From Planctomycetaceae bacterium (GTDB lineage Bacteria > Planctomycetota > Planctomycetia > Planctomycetales > Planctomycetaceae), in the NCBI GenBank assembly GCA_947463775.1, contig CANHVD010000134.1, positions 1 through 10,877 on the forward strand: 10,877 nt of DNA, read 5' to 3'. Positions within the stretch are counted from its first letter, which is position 1. Each line of letters opens with the position of its first letter. The position numbers and the translations under genes were made by a program. Below, piece after piece: positions 1 to 6,274 of this stretch. Below the pieces are notes generated by a model. It saw only the letters and a list, made by a program, of their open reading frames with translations, was not told where the DNA came from and made no database searches.

Positions 1-263
1 AAAGCGGTTCAAGAAGGTAGCCGGTGGTCAGCGGAGCGCAACCACCGGTACGTGTCAACACCTGCGATTGCACCCGGAAACGGGTGCCAGAACCGCGATT
101 TCTGTCATCCCTTCAGGATGCGTGTTCTTCCTGTTCAGTCACCGGCGGTGGGCCTGTCGGCGACCGCCGGCTACTCTCTGAAATCCTTTCAGGATTAGTC
201 GCATTGAGATCTGCCTGGTACCCTCGCGCACATGAGCTCGCGTTGAACCAAATAGGCAACCGA
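1..263. other. Non-coding gap downstream of the AAA ATPase gene
   Basis: I see no supported protein gene here. The long plus-strand reading frame through this stretch runs on into the antisense of the ATPase gene and translates to low-complexity sequence without a recognisable domain. The first 200 bases are instead a series of short perfect hairpins (separate entry). The remaining part, about 197-263, shows nothing recognisable. The stretch lies 3' of the minus-strand ATPase, so transcripts of that gene may run into the palindromes. No oligo-T terminator is seen for it. Confidence 0.6.
21..196. repeat. Composite REP-like palindromic element (five hairpins)
   Basis: Five perfect inverted repeats follow each other. 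A: CCGGTGGT 21-28 with ACCACCGG 41-48. B: GCACCCG 70-76 with CGGGTGC 81-87, closing a GAAA tetraloop. C: CATCC 106-110 with GGATG 116-120, loop CTTCA. D: CCGGCGGT 142-149 with ACCGCCGG 163-170. E: AATCC 182-186 with GGATT 192-196, loop TTTCA. A and D are variants of one module in opposite orientation: TAG-CCGGTGGT leads A, and ACCGCCGG-CTA ends D. C and E are variants of a second module, ATCC-YTTCA-GGAT. This repeated, inverted layout is what is known for clustered REP/BIME-type elements. I recall similar intergenic elements in planctomycete genomes, but that is memory and not a search result. No transposase is present in the window. Confidence 0.65.
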
Positions 264-1655
264 TCATTCCATCACGGAGAAGTAGTTCAGGACGGCCGCG
301 TCAAACGCTTCCGGACTGAGCCGAAGAGGAACGGAATGATACTGGCAGTAGTTGCGAACCTGCAGCAACAAGTCACGCGGCTGACACAGTCGAAACGGTC
401 GCCCAATGCTCTTGTAATGAGTATCAACCAGGTAGCTGATGGTTGCCGGATCGTGCGCAAAGTTCATCTTCTCACACATGATGCGAAACAGATCTCGAAA
501 CTCGGGTTCCGATGGATCCGGAACTTCAATCTTGTACGGAATTCGTCGCAGGAACGCCCCGTCAACCAGATCTTTCGGCTCAAGGTTTGTTGAGAACACG
601 ATCAACTGGTCGAATGGAATTTGAATCTTCTTGCCATTCGGCATGTTCAGAAAGTCATAGCGTTTTTCGAGTGGCACGATCCAGCGATTCAACAACATAT
701 CGACCGGCATTTTCTGACGGCCAAAGTCGTCAATCACCAGCGTGCCGCAGTTGCTCTTTACTTGCAGAGGGGATTCGCAGATTCTTGATGTTGGATTGAG
801 CGATATCTCCAATTCGTTCATCGTCAATTCGCCACCAGCAATGACGGTTGGGCGTTTGACCTGAACCCAGCGTCGATCAATATCCTGCGAATCCATCAGC
901 CCTGAATTGGTACTTGGATCTTCTACCGACTCGTGTACTGCCGGGTCGAAGATTCGCATGATCTCGCCTTCGATGGCAATCGCGCGAGGAATCCAGACGG
1001 TGGTCCCGAAGGCTTCGGTGACTCGTTCTGCAATACTCGTCTTGCCGTTACCCGGCTCGCCGAACAAAAACATCCCGCGACCTGAATTGATCGCAGGCCC
1101 AAGGCGATTCATCATCGCTTCATTGATGATAAGCCCTTTGAACGCGCGTCGCAGGTCATCCTTCGTCACGACCTGTCCGGCAATCGATTGTGCCGAGACG
1201 GATGCAACGTAATCCTCCAGCGTAACCGGTGCGGCTCCGAAGTAAGTGCATTCTTCAACATAGCGGCGAGCACGCTCGCGGCCGGATTCTGTGATCACAT
1301 ACTCAGAATCGCCCGTTGAGGTTGTTCCAGACAGATCAATGTGCTTGTCCTGCCGCAACTGCCTGAGCATCGGCTCGATGACTTTGTACGGCAGCTTGAC
1401 CTGATTCGCGATTTTTCGACTGGTCTCAATCCCTACCTGAAACAAGTATCTCATGATGATCTTTTCGACCATCACAGGTGGAATCCCGGCCTCGCGCATC
1501 GTCCGTGGCTGACGCGGAACGAATCCATCGGACGACGACTTGCTCGCCTCGCGACGCTCCGCCGGCGGCTCGCCGAGCAGCATGTTGACGCGGTTAAAGA
1601 GTTCGTCGAGGCCATCTGTGGCAGAGTCTTTTCGGGCGGACTGCAGATTCGACAC
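264..1655 (-). CDS. AAA-type ATPase with N-terminal winged-helix-like domain
   Basis: This 463-residue protein is a cytoplasmic ATPase of the AAA superfamily. Walker A is GEPGNGKT (199-206) and Walker B is TLVIDD (305-310). A sensor-1-like STN lies at 355-357, with candidate arginine fingers R370/R371 in FLRRIPYKI and a sensor-2-like stretch RPFRLCQPRD near 419-428. Residues about 60-135 resemble a winged-helix fold: a helical stretch, then ANQVKLPYKVIEPMLRQL as a likely recognition part, then a short wing around 108-121. The first 50 residues are polar and probably disordered. The GTG start at 1655 is supported by AAGGAG at 1664-1669, eight bases upstream. The domain order suggests an ATP-driven remodelling or switch protein that may touch nucleic acid, but the target is unknown. 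The ATPase assignment is firm; the role is not. The gene stands alone, divergent from the epimerase gene. Confidence 0.94.
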   Translation of the reverse strand: MSNLQSARKDSATDGLDELFNRVNMLLGEPPAERREASKSSSDGFVPRQPRTMREAGIPPVMVEKIIMRYLFQVGIETSRKIANQVKLPYKVIEPMLRQLRQDKHIDLSGTTSTGDSEYVITESGRERARRYVEECTYFGAAPVTLEDYVASVSAQSIAGQVVTKDDLRRAFKGLIINEAMMNRLGPAINSGRGMFLFGEPGNGKTSIAERVTEAFGTTVWIPRAIAIEGEIMRIFDPAVHESVEDPSTNSGLMDSQDIDRRWVQVKRPTVIAGGELTMNELEISLNPTSRICESPLQVKSNCGTLVIDDFGRQKMPVDMLLNRWIVPLEKRYDFLNMPNGKKIQIPFDQLIVFSTNLEPKDLVDGAFLRRIPYKIEVPDPSEPEFRDLFRIMCEKMNFAHDPATISYLVDTHYKSIGRPFRLCQPRDLLLQVRNYCQYHSVPLRLSPEAFDAAVLNYFSVME

Positions 1656-1954
1656 GCGACAGGCTCCTTCAATAGTGAGCAGATCCAGTGGGTAGTATTC
1701 TGGATGTAGGTCACCGTTGATGAATCGTCAAACCTTGTTGCAAGTCATCCACATTTGAACAGAATGCGGGGATGCGAGCGGTTCGGTTGTGAGACTTCTG
1801 AGTCACCCGGTCAGGAATTCGATACGATCTGATTCTTCCGGACTACCGGAATACCTGACATCTTCCCACCCGATAGCCACTCGCCAGTTCGAAGAACACT
1901 GACTCTTTTCACAACTCATAGCCATCAACACTGTTCCTTATTGAGGACGCCAGA
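1656..1954. promoter_or_regulatory. Divergent intergenic region between ATPase and epimerase genes
   Basis: Both flanking genes start from this gap, so promoters in both directions are expected. I cannot point to convincing -35/-10 pairs. What is visible is the ATPase ribosome binding site on the minus strand (1664-1669), a nested inverted repeat at 1810-1859 (separate entry), and GAGGA at 1943-1947 serving the epimerase start at 1955. No protein gene is supported. Confidence 0.5.
1810..1859. promoter_or_regulatory. Nested inverted repeat, candidate operator or leader hairpin
   Basis: An inner perfect palindrome, TTCCGG (1836-1841) and CCGGAA (1846-1851) with a 4-base spacer, lies within an outer pair, GTCAGG (1810-1815) and CCTGAC (1854-1859). 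Read as longer arms, GTCAGGAATTC and GAATACCTGAC match at 10 of 11 positions. The inner palindrome has the size of a dimeric repressor site. The whole could also fold as RNA in the epimerase leader. There is no T-run, so a terminator is unlikely. The function is inferred. Confidence 0.35.
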
Positions 1955-2797
1955 ATGAAATTTGCAATCTGCCACGAGCTTTATGAAAACGTTGACTGGG
2001 CCACACAATGCCGACTCATGGCTGAGGCCGGATACAAGGGGATCGAAGTTGCTCCGTTCACGATCTCTCTCGACCTGCCTTCCGTCCCGATGTCAGTTTA
2101 TGAAGGCATGCGAGACGAGGCTGCAAGACATGGATTGGAAGTCATCGGCCTCCACTGGATGCTGGCCAAAACCACAGGTCTCTATCTGACCAGCCCTGAC
2201 AGTGATGTCCGCAAAAAGACGGCGGAATACCTGCGATTGCTGGCCAGAGTTTGTCGGGCACTGGGAGGTACCGTAATGGTCTTCGGTTCACCGTTTCAGC
2301 GAAACCTTTTGCCCGGAGTTACAGCGCAACAAGCGGCAGATTTTGCCGTTGAGGTCTTCAGCTCTGTGACTGACACCTTCGCAGAACAGCAGGTCGTGCT
2401 TTGCCTGGAACCACTCACCAGGAAAGAGACCGACTTCATCAACACGTGTGATGACGCCATGGAGATCATTCAACGAGTAGATCATCCGACTGTAATGTTG
2501 CACCAGGATGTCAAAGCGATGTTGGGCGCAGAGACCGAATCGATCCCCTCATTGATCCATCGTCACAAAAATTTTTGTAAACATTTTCATGTCAACGACA
2601 CCAATCTTCTCGGTCCGGGCATGGGTGAAACGGACTATCATCCGATCCTGAAGGCCCTTCTTGAGTCACGTTATGAGGGTTGGGTTTCGGTTGAAGTGTT
2701 CGACTACAAACCCGGCGCGCAGCACATCGCAGTGCAAAGTATCGAGTACATGAAACGTGTTCTGAATGACCTGCAGCGAGATGGAATTTCTGGCTGA
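1955..2797 (+). CDS. Sugar phosphate isomerase/epimerase (xylose-isomerase-like TIM barrel)
   Basis: The 280-residue length fits single-domain TIM-barrel isomerases of the AP-endonuclease-2/xylose-isomerase-like superfamily, which includes hydroxypyruvate isomerase and tagatose/psicose 3-epimerases. The opening KFAICHELY strand and the GYKGIEVAP motif (26-34) are typical. The expected four metal ligands can be placed: E152 in CLEP, D185 in HQDVK, H212 in HFHVND and E247 in SVEVFD. The second-shell His found three residues after the aspartate in tagatose epimerases (DxxH) is Ala188 here, so the substrate may differ. There is no signal peptide, so the protein is cytoplasmic. The ATG at 1955 has GAGGA seven bases upstream. 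The gene is monocistronic, so context gives no substrate. The family is sure; the reaction (ketose/aldose epimerisation or isomerisation of an unknown sugar) is open. Confidence 0.94.
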   Translation: MKFAICHELYENVDWATQCRLMAEAGYKGIEVAPFTISLDLPSVPMSVYEGMRDEAARHGLEVIGLHWMLAKTTGLYLTSPDSDVRKKTAEYLRLLARVCRALGGTVMVFGSPFQRNLLPGVTAQQAADFAVEVFSSVTDTFAEQQVVLCLEPLTRKETDFINTCDDAMEIIQRVDHPTVMLHQDVKAMLGAETESIPSLIHRHKNFCKHFHVNDTNLLGPGMGETDYHPILKALLESRYEGWVSVEVFDYKPGAQHIAVQSIEYMKRVLNDLQRDGISG

Positions 2798-2824
2798 TCG
2801 ACTAGTCTCACAGTGCCTCAACAC

Positions 2825-2862
2825 GTTACAAAAACACGATAAAAAACAGGTTTTTCTGTAAC
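2825..2862 (+). terminator. Possible stem-loop after the epimerase gene
   Basis: GTTACA (2825-2830) pairs with TGTAAC (2857-2862). The stem can continue through AAAAC (2831-2835) with GTTTT (2850-2854), leaving a two-base bulge. It begins 28 bases after the epimerase stop codon. There is no T-run after the stem, so it is not a classical intrinsic terminator; it may be a 3'-end protecting stem or chance in an A/T-rich patch. Confidence 0.25.
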
Positions 2863-2940
2863 AACGGCAGCGACGAAGTGGTTCATGACTCAACCATTAC
2901 TCAACGACCGGAGCAACTCGTTTTGATGTCCCGTCATGCC

Positions 2941-3122
2941 GACTCATCAGCGATGCGCGGGTCAGGTTCATGAGGTCACACGGTGACCTTCAATGATCGA
3001 AAATGGTGCTCGTCATTGAGCTCATCATGATGCTCATCATCACTCTGCGCGAGCCTCGCAAAGTGTGATGATGAGTGCTCAAAAAAATGTTCTCACGAGC
3101 ACGGGAAACCCGCGCATCAGTC
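2941..3122. repeat. Large imperfect palindrome with four nested arm pairs
   Basis: Arm pairs nest in strict order: GATGCGCGGGT 2952-2962 with ACCCGCGCATC 3108-3118 (11 of 11); GTGCTCGT 3006-3013 with ACGAGCAC 3095-3102 (8 of 8); TTGAGC 3016-3021 with GCTCAA 3077-3082 (6 of 6); CTCATCATCAC 3033-3043 with GTGATGATGAG 3065-3075 (11 of 11). GACT (2941-2944) and AGTC (3119-3122) may extend the outer end across a bulge. The left half also holds its own hairpin, AGGTCAC 2973-2979 with GTGACCT 2983-2989. The tip is GC-rich around 3046-3060. The whole looks like one long decayed palindrome: a structured RNA, a MITE-like remnant or a regulatory DNA cruciform. An A-run (3081-3087) lies in the right arm and no T-run follows, so it is not a terminator on either strand. 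Confidence 0.6.
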
Positions 3123-3371
3123 TTGCGTTATTCAAACGATCACCTACGATTCCGATCACCAACAGCAGATTCTGTTGTTTGTTAATCGGATGCACGTAGC
3201 GAAGGAATCGCCTCACAGCGGACTTCAAGACGGTCATCAGCAAAGAAAGGAATCTGCATCATCTTTGTCATGGGGACATAGATGATCTGATGTTTTGGTC
3301 TGTGGTTGTTCCTGCTTGTTTTTAAGCCCGGTAAGCTTCGGCAGGACGGCCGCTCAAGTTCAATTTTTTTT

Positions 3372-3377
3372 GGAGGA
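3372..3377 (+). promoter_or_regulatory. Strong ribosome binding site fixing the start of the Lys/Ala peptide
   Basis: GGAGGA lies eight bases upstream of the GTG at 3385, following a T-run (3364-3371). It decides in favour of the short GTG-started product over an in-frame ATG at 3295, which would place this site inside the coding sequence. Confidence 0.75.
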
Positions 3378-3384
3378 ACGTACA

Positions 3385-3480
3385 GTGGCAAAGAAAGCTG
3401 CAAAGAAGGCCGCAAAGAAGGCTGCAACCGCTAAACCAGCTGCTAAGAAGGCTGCAAAGAAGGCTGCAAAGAAGAAGTAG
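3385..3480 (+). CDS. 31-residue Lys/Ala-repeat histone-H1-like peptide
   Basis: The product is almost entirely Lys and Ala, built from AAKK units (VAKKAAKK, then a TAKP interruption, then three more AAKK units, ending in KKK). At the DNA level the unit is a 12-base tandem repeat, GCTGCAAAGAAG and close variants, at 3397-3420 and 3439-3474. Such sequences resemble the C-terminal tails of histone H1-like proteins (Hc1, AlgP-type), which bind DNA or RNA through charge; here the tail is the whole protein. A role as a small nucleoid or nucleic-acid binding peptide is inferred. The start is a GTG with a strong GGAGGA site, and a perfect intrinsic terminator lies 30 bases after the TAG, so this looks like a dedicated and possibly highly expressed single-gene transcript. 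It could be the remnant of a longer protein, but signals at both ends argue against this. Confidence 0.75.
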   Translation: MAKKAAKKAAKKAATAKPAAKKAAKKAAKKK

Positions 3481-3509
3481 TCTTAATGACTCCTTCTGAG
3501 ATCTTGCGA

Positions 3510-3541
3510 CGGCTGGTAGTGCAAACTACCAGCCGTTTTTT
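3510..3541 (+). terminator. Intrinsic terminator of the Lys/Ala peptide gene
   Basis: A perfect 11-bp stem, CGGCTGGTAGT (3510-3520) with ACTACCAGCCG (3525-3535), closes a GCAA tetraloop of the stable GNRA type. It is followed by six Ts (3536-3541). This is the clearest Rho-independent terminator in the window. Confidence 0.93.
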
Positions 3542-4133
3542 ATTGCGCTGTTCAGCAATCACGGGCCGTCAATCCATCCGCTTCGCATGACATGGCTGAG
3601 CAATCCACACCCCGATATCCGCACTGGCCTGAGCCATCATCGCCTTCCGCACGATGATGCATGACGAGTGATACCGCAACGAACTCGATGCCTGCTGAGA
3701 TCACACACACAGACAAACTTGCGCAGCGCGCCCGATAGCGACTCTTACCACAAGACTTAGTCTTCGATCCGCCTTCATCTGAAGATTGCTGATCTCACAA
3801 ACGAACTCAGCGTGTATCGCGCAACATACTCAGCAACTCTCTGTTTTGCTTGATGAGCTCCTGAGTGACCGTCAATAGGATCAGCATGAGTTACTGCATG
3901 GTGTTTCACTGAAGACCCGATTTCTGCACATCTCAACATCACGCTTCAGCCTCAAGAGAGTGGCCCGAGAATGCTCGACAGAACGCCGGATAGGTAGCGT
4001 GGGCGAAAGCGAAAGAGGAATCCGGGGAAGTCGTGCCCTGTTTGACTTTGGTTTCTGCAAACAATGTTTAGCATGCGTTTTTCCCGCCTTCTTTGCTGAA
4101 TGACATTCATCCCGCCCCAATGAGTTTTCGTCT
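3542..4133. other. Non-coding region before the symporter operon
   Basis: These 592 bases have no supported protein gene; a minus-strand open frame near 3881-4198 overlaps the start of the YhdT-like gene and shows no domain or ribosome binding site. Visible structure is limited to hairpins: CATCATCG 3635-3642 with CGATGATG 3652-3659; AAGACT 3752-3757 with AGTCTT 3759-3764 around one base; CTTCA 3773-3777 with TGAAG 3780-3784. The final 100 bases should contain the promoter of the downstream operon, but I see no strong consensus. A small RNA gene is possible but not shown. Confidence 0.5.
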
Positions 4134-4430
4134 ATGACTCGAAAAACCGATCCGCTCGTGTATTCCTCGATTCGCGAAGCCATTCTGGTGACCGGCATCT
4201 GGCTGGCCGCTGCGATATGGTCAATCTCTGTCTGCTACACCATGGGATATCACCGCGCGACAGATGACCTGAAACTAGTCCTTGGCTTTCCGGACTGGGT
4301 CTTCTGGGGAATCGTTATCCCGTGGTCGACATGCACAGTCGTGTCCATCGTCTTTGGTCTGATCTTCGTCCGCGACGGAGATCTTGGCAAAGATATTGAA
4401 GACGCCGATGATCTTGGACTGGGAGGCTGA
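4134..4430 (+). CDS. Small YhdT/DUF997-like membrane protein, symporter partner
   Basis: The 98-residue protein has two predicted transmembrane helices (about 15-38 and 56-79) joined by a short loop. The loop ends in GFPDW (51-55), and FVRDGDL plus an acidic tail follow helix two. This matches what is known of the YhdT (DUF997) family: a Gly-x-Pro-x-Trp motif before helix two, then a short (I/V)-x-R-D stretch and an acidic C-terminus. In E. coli yhdT sits directly before panF, the sodium/pantothenate symporter gene, and here the next gene is also an SSS symporter five bases downstream. The symporter's ribosome binding site lies inside this gene's last codons, so translation is probably coupled. 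Its own ATG has no clear Shine-Dalgarno. An alternative is the DUF4212 small subunit of acetate-type symporters, but the motif fits YhdT better. The biochemical role is unknown; an accessory subunit is inferred. Confidence 0.82.
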   Translation: MTRKTDPLVYSSIREAILVTGIWLAAAIWSISVCYTMGYHRATDDLKLVLGFPDWVFWGIVIPWSTCTVVSIVFGLIFVRDGDLGKDIEDADDLGLGG

Positions 4431-4435
4431 TCTCG

Positions 4436-6106
4436 ATGAATGCTCTGACTCAATTTGTAACCGCATCAAACATACTCGCTGCCGATGCCGCTGCTCCACC
4501 AAGTGTAGGCTGGGGCGCGATGACGATGCTGATCCTCTTCATTGCGGGCTCAATGTGCATCGGCGTCTTCGCAAACATGACCACACAGAAGGGTGGTTTC
4601 ATGAAAGGCTTCTTCCTCGGCAACCGAGGACTGGGAGCCTGGGCTTTGGCACTCACCGCAACCATTCAGAGCGGCGGAACCTTTATGGGATTTCCGTCGC
4701 TCGTCTATTCCCACGGCTGGATTGTCGCGCTGTGGATAGGCAGTTACATGGTGGTGCCGATTACTGGGTTTGGCATTCTCGGAAAGCGATTGGCTCAACT
4801 CAGTCGACGAACGGGAGCGATCACTGTCCCTGATCTGTTTCGAACCCGCTTCAACAGCCCCGCCCTGGGTTTCACCTGCACTCTCTTCATCCTGCTCTAT
4901 CTGTCATTCATGATGTTCGCACAGTTTAAAGCCGGGGCGATCGTGATTCAGCTTGCATGGCCGAACGGCGGAGAGCTGTCGTTGTCAGAAGACGCGGTCT
5001 CTGTTTCGGAAACTCGCTATCACATCGGCCTCATAGTTTTTGCTGTCACGGTAGTTGGCTATACGTTGATGGGTGGATTCCTTGCAGCGGTCTGGACAGA
5101 TCTGTTTCAAAGCCTGCTGATGTTTGTCGGAGTTGTAATTCTGCTGGTCGCATCCCTGAATGCTGCCGGAGGACTGGAGAATGCAACAAGAGTATCGGTG
5201 GCAAACACCGGGCCGGGATTTGCCACAGGGCCAGGCTTCATTGCCGATGGATCGAGTCATGAGTTTCTGCCTTTATCTCTCGCGATCTCCTTCTTCGTCG
5301 TCTGGATCTGGGGTGGCGTCGGAGCGCCTGCCGGACTTGTCCGCCTGATGGCCAGCCAGAATACGAGCGTGATTCGTCGTTCGATCTATCTGCTCAGCAT
5401 TTACAATATGGGCATTTATCTGCCGCTGATTGTCATCTGCGTTTGCGGACGCGCGTTGATCCCTTCACTGGATGGCAAGACGGACCAGATCATTCCCCGG
5501 ATGGCGATCATGACCACAAGCCATTGGCCGGGAGGATCATTTGTCGCGGGATTGATTCTTGCCGCTCCCTTTGGCGCCGTTATGGCCACAGTCAGTTCTT
5601 ATCTTGTGGTTCTGTCCTCAGGTGTTGTGCGAGATATCTATCAGCGATTCATTGCTCCGAACGCAGATCGCAATCAACTGCGTCGCGCCGCGTGGGGAAC
5701 CATGATTGTTGCGGGACTCATTTCGGTTGCCGTCAGTTGGTACCCAGTCACCTATCTTCAGGCATTCATCGTCTTCAGTACATCCGGAGCCGCAGCCACA
5801 TTTCTGGTCCCGGCCCTGATGGCCTGTTATTGGCGTCGCGCGACAACAGCCGGAATTTTTGCGAGCATGATCAGCGGGGCGATGACTGTTCTCGTGCTTT
5901 ACCTGATTGGGATTCTGAATTTACTTCCTCACCAGGCGATCGGCGCGGCAACCGGCTTTCGGCCCTGGTATCTTTGGGGCTTCGACCCACTGATCTGGGG
6001 CATACTGGTTTCCGGAACATCCGGAATCCTGATAAGTCTCATGACAATGCCGATGGATGAAGAACTCATCTCAAGAATGTTTGATGAGCAACCTGAAGCA
6101 CCATGA
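4436..6106 (+). CDS. Sodium:solute symporter (SSS family, PanF-like)
   Basis: This 556-residue inner-membrane protein has the length, hydrophobic profile and motifs of the SSS family (sodium-coupled import of organic solutes, LeuT-like fold). The region around LGNRGLGAWALALTATIQSG (61-80) is the conserved first core helix. GGFLAAVWTDLFQ (213-225) is the family signature, and AAPFGAVMATVSSYLVVLSS (376-395) holds the Ser/Thr-rich helix that contributes to the sodium site. About 12-13 membrane segments are expected; the C-terminus after about 540 is cytoplasmic and acidic. The start at ATG 4436 has GGGAGG (4421-4426) nine bases upstream. Pairing with a YhdT-like gene points towards pantothenate or a related carboxylate as substrate, but SSS substrates cannot be read from sequence with confidence, so no gene symbol is given. 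Confidence 0.96.
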   Translation: MNALTQFVTASNILAADAAAPPSVGWGAMTMLILFIAGSMCIGVFANMTTQKGGFMKGFFLGNRGLGAWALALTATIQSGGTFMGFPSLVYSHGWIVALWIGSYMVVPITGFGILGKRLAQLSRRTGAITVPDLFRTRFNSPALGFTCTLFILLYLSFMMFAQFKAGAIVIQLAWPNGGELSLSEDAVSVSETRYHIGLIVFAVTVVGYTLMGGFLAAVWTDLFQSLLMFVGVVILLVASLNAAGGLENATRVSVANTGPGFATGPGFIADGSSHEFLPLSLAISFFVVWIWGGVGAPAGLVRLMASQNTSVIRRSIYLLSIYNMGIYLPLIVICVCGRALIPSLDGKTDQIIPRMAIMTTSHWPGGSFVAGLILAAPFGAVMATVSSYLVVLSSGVVRDIYQRFIAPNADRNQLRRAAWGTMIVAGLISVAVSWYPVTYLQAFIVFSTSGAAATFLVPALMACYWRRATTAGIFASMISGAMTVLVLYLIGILNLLPHQAIGAATGFRPWYLWGFDPLIWGILVSGTSGILISLMTMPMDEELISRMFDEQPEAP

Positions 6107-6274
6107 CCGCTGACCGAAGCTCTTCGTGCAAGACAAGTGTCGAGCTGCCGGTTTGACATTCACGAACTGGCATCGCCTCTCACGACTCGGTGCTGATTCA
6201 TCGCTTACCGCCAAGCCGCAGGAGACGGCACTCGTGGAGTCCATTTCCAGTGGTTCGGAGGTATGCGACGAATG

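Larger units (their letters stand above)
2798..3384. other. Long non-coding region rich in inverted repeats
   Basis: No protein gene is supported in these 587 bases; open frames are short, lack ribosome binding sites and have no domain-like sequence. The region holds an A/T-rich stem-loop just after the epimerase gene (2825-2862), a large imperfect palindrome (about 2941-3122) and a small hairpin, CAACAG 3160-3165 with CTGTTG 3172-3177. From about 3180 to 3370 it should contain the promoter and leader of the Lys/Ala peptide gene, but I see no clear consensus promoter there. Confidence 0.55.

Noticed and set aside
1..200. Hairpin series considered as a CRISPR array.
   Set aside because: There is no constant repeat of 23-40 bases with unique spacers; the units are short palindromes of two types in both orientations.
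24..593. Plus-strand open frame across the palindromic array into the ATPase gene.
   Set aside because: Its second half is the antisense of a well-supported gene and its first half is the hairpin array; no ribosome binding site or domain.
1955..2797. Naming the epimerase hyi (hydroxypyruvate isomerase).
   Set aside because: Only the superfamily and metal site are visible; the sequence is not close to the E. coli enzyme as I recall it, and no glyoxylate genes are nearby.
3033..3087. Hairpin followed by seven As, considered as an intrinsic terminator.
   Set aside because: On the plus strand the run is A, not T; on the minus strand the T-run comes before the hairpin. Neither orientation gives a terminator.
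3295..3480. Longer reading of the Lys/Ala peptide from the in-frame ATG at 3295 (61 residues).
   Set aside because: It would bury the GGAGGA site and the T-run inside the coding sequence, and the extra 30 residues look unrelated to the repeat; the GTG at 3385 is ideally spaced from GGAGGA.
3881..4198. Minus-strand open frame of about 105 residues before the YhdT-like gene.
   Set aside because: It overlaps the start of the YhdT-like gene, has no recognisable domain and no clear ribosome binding site.
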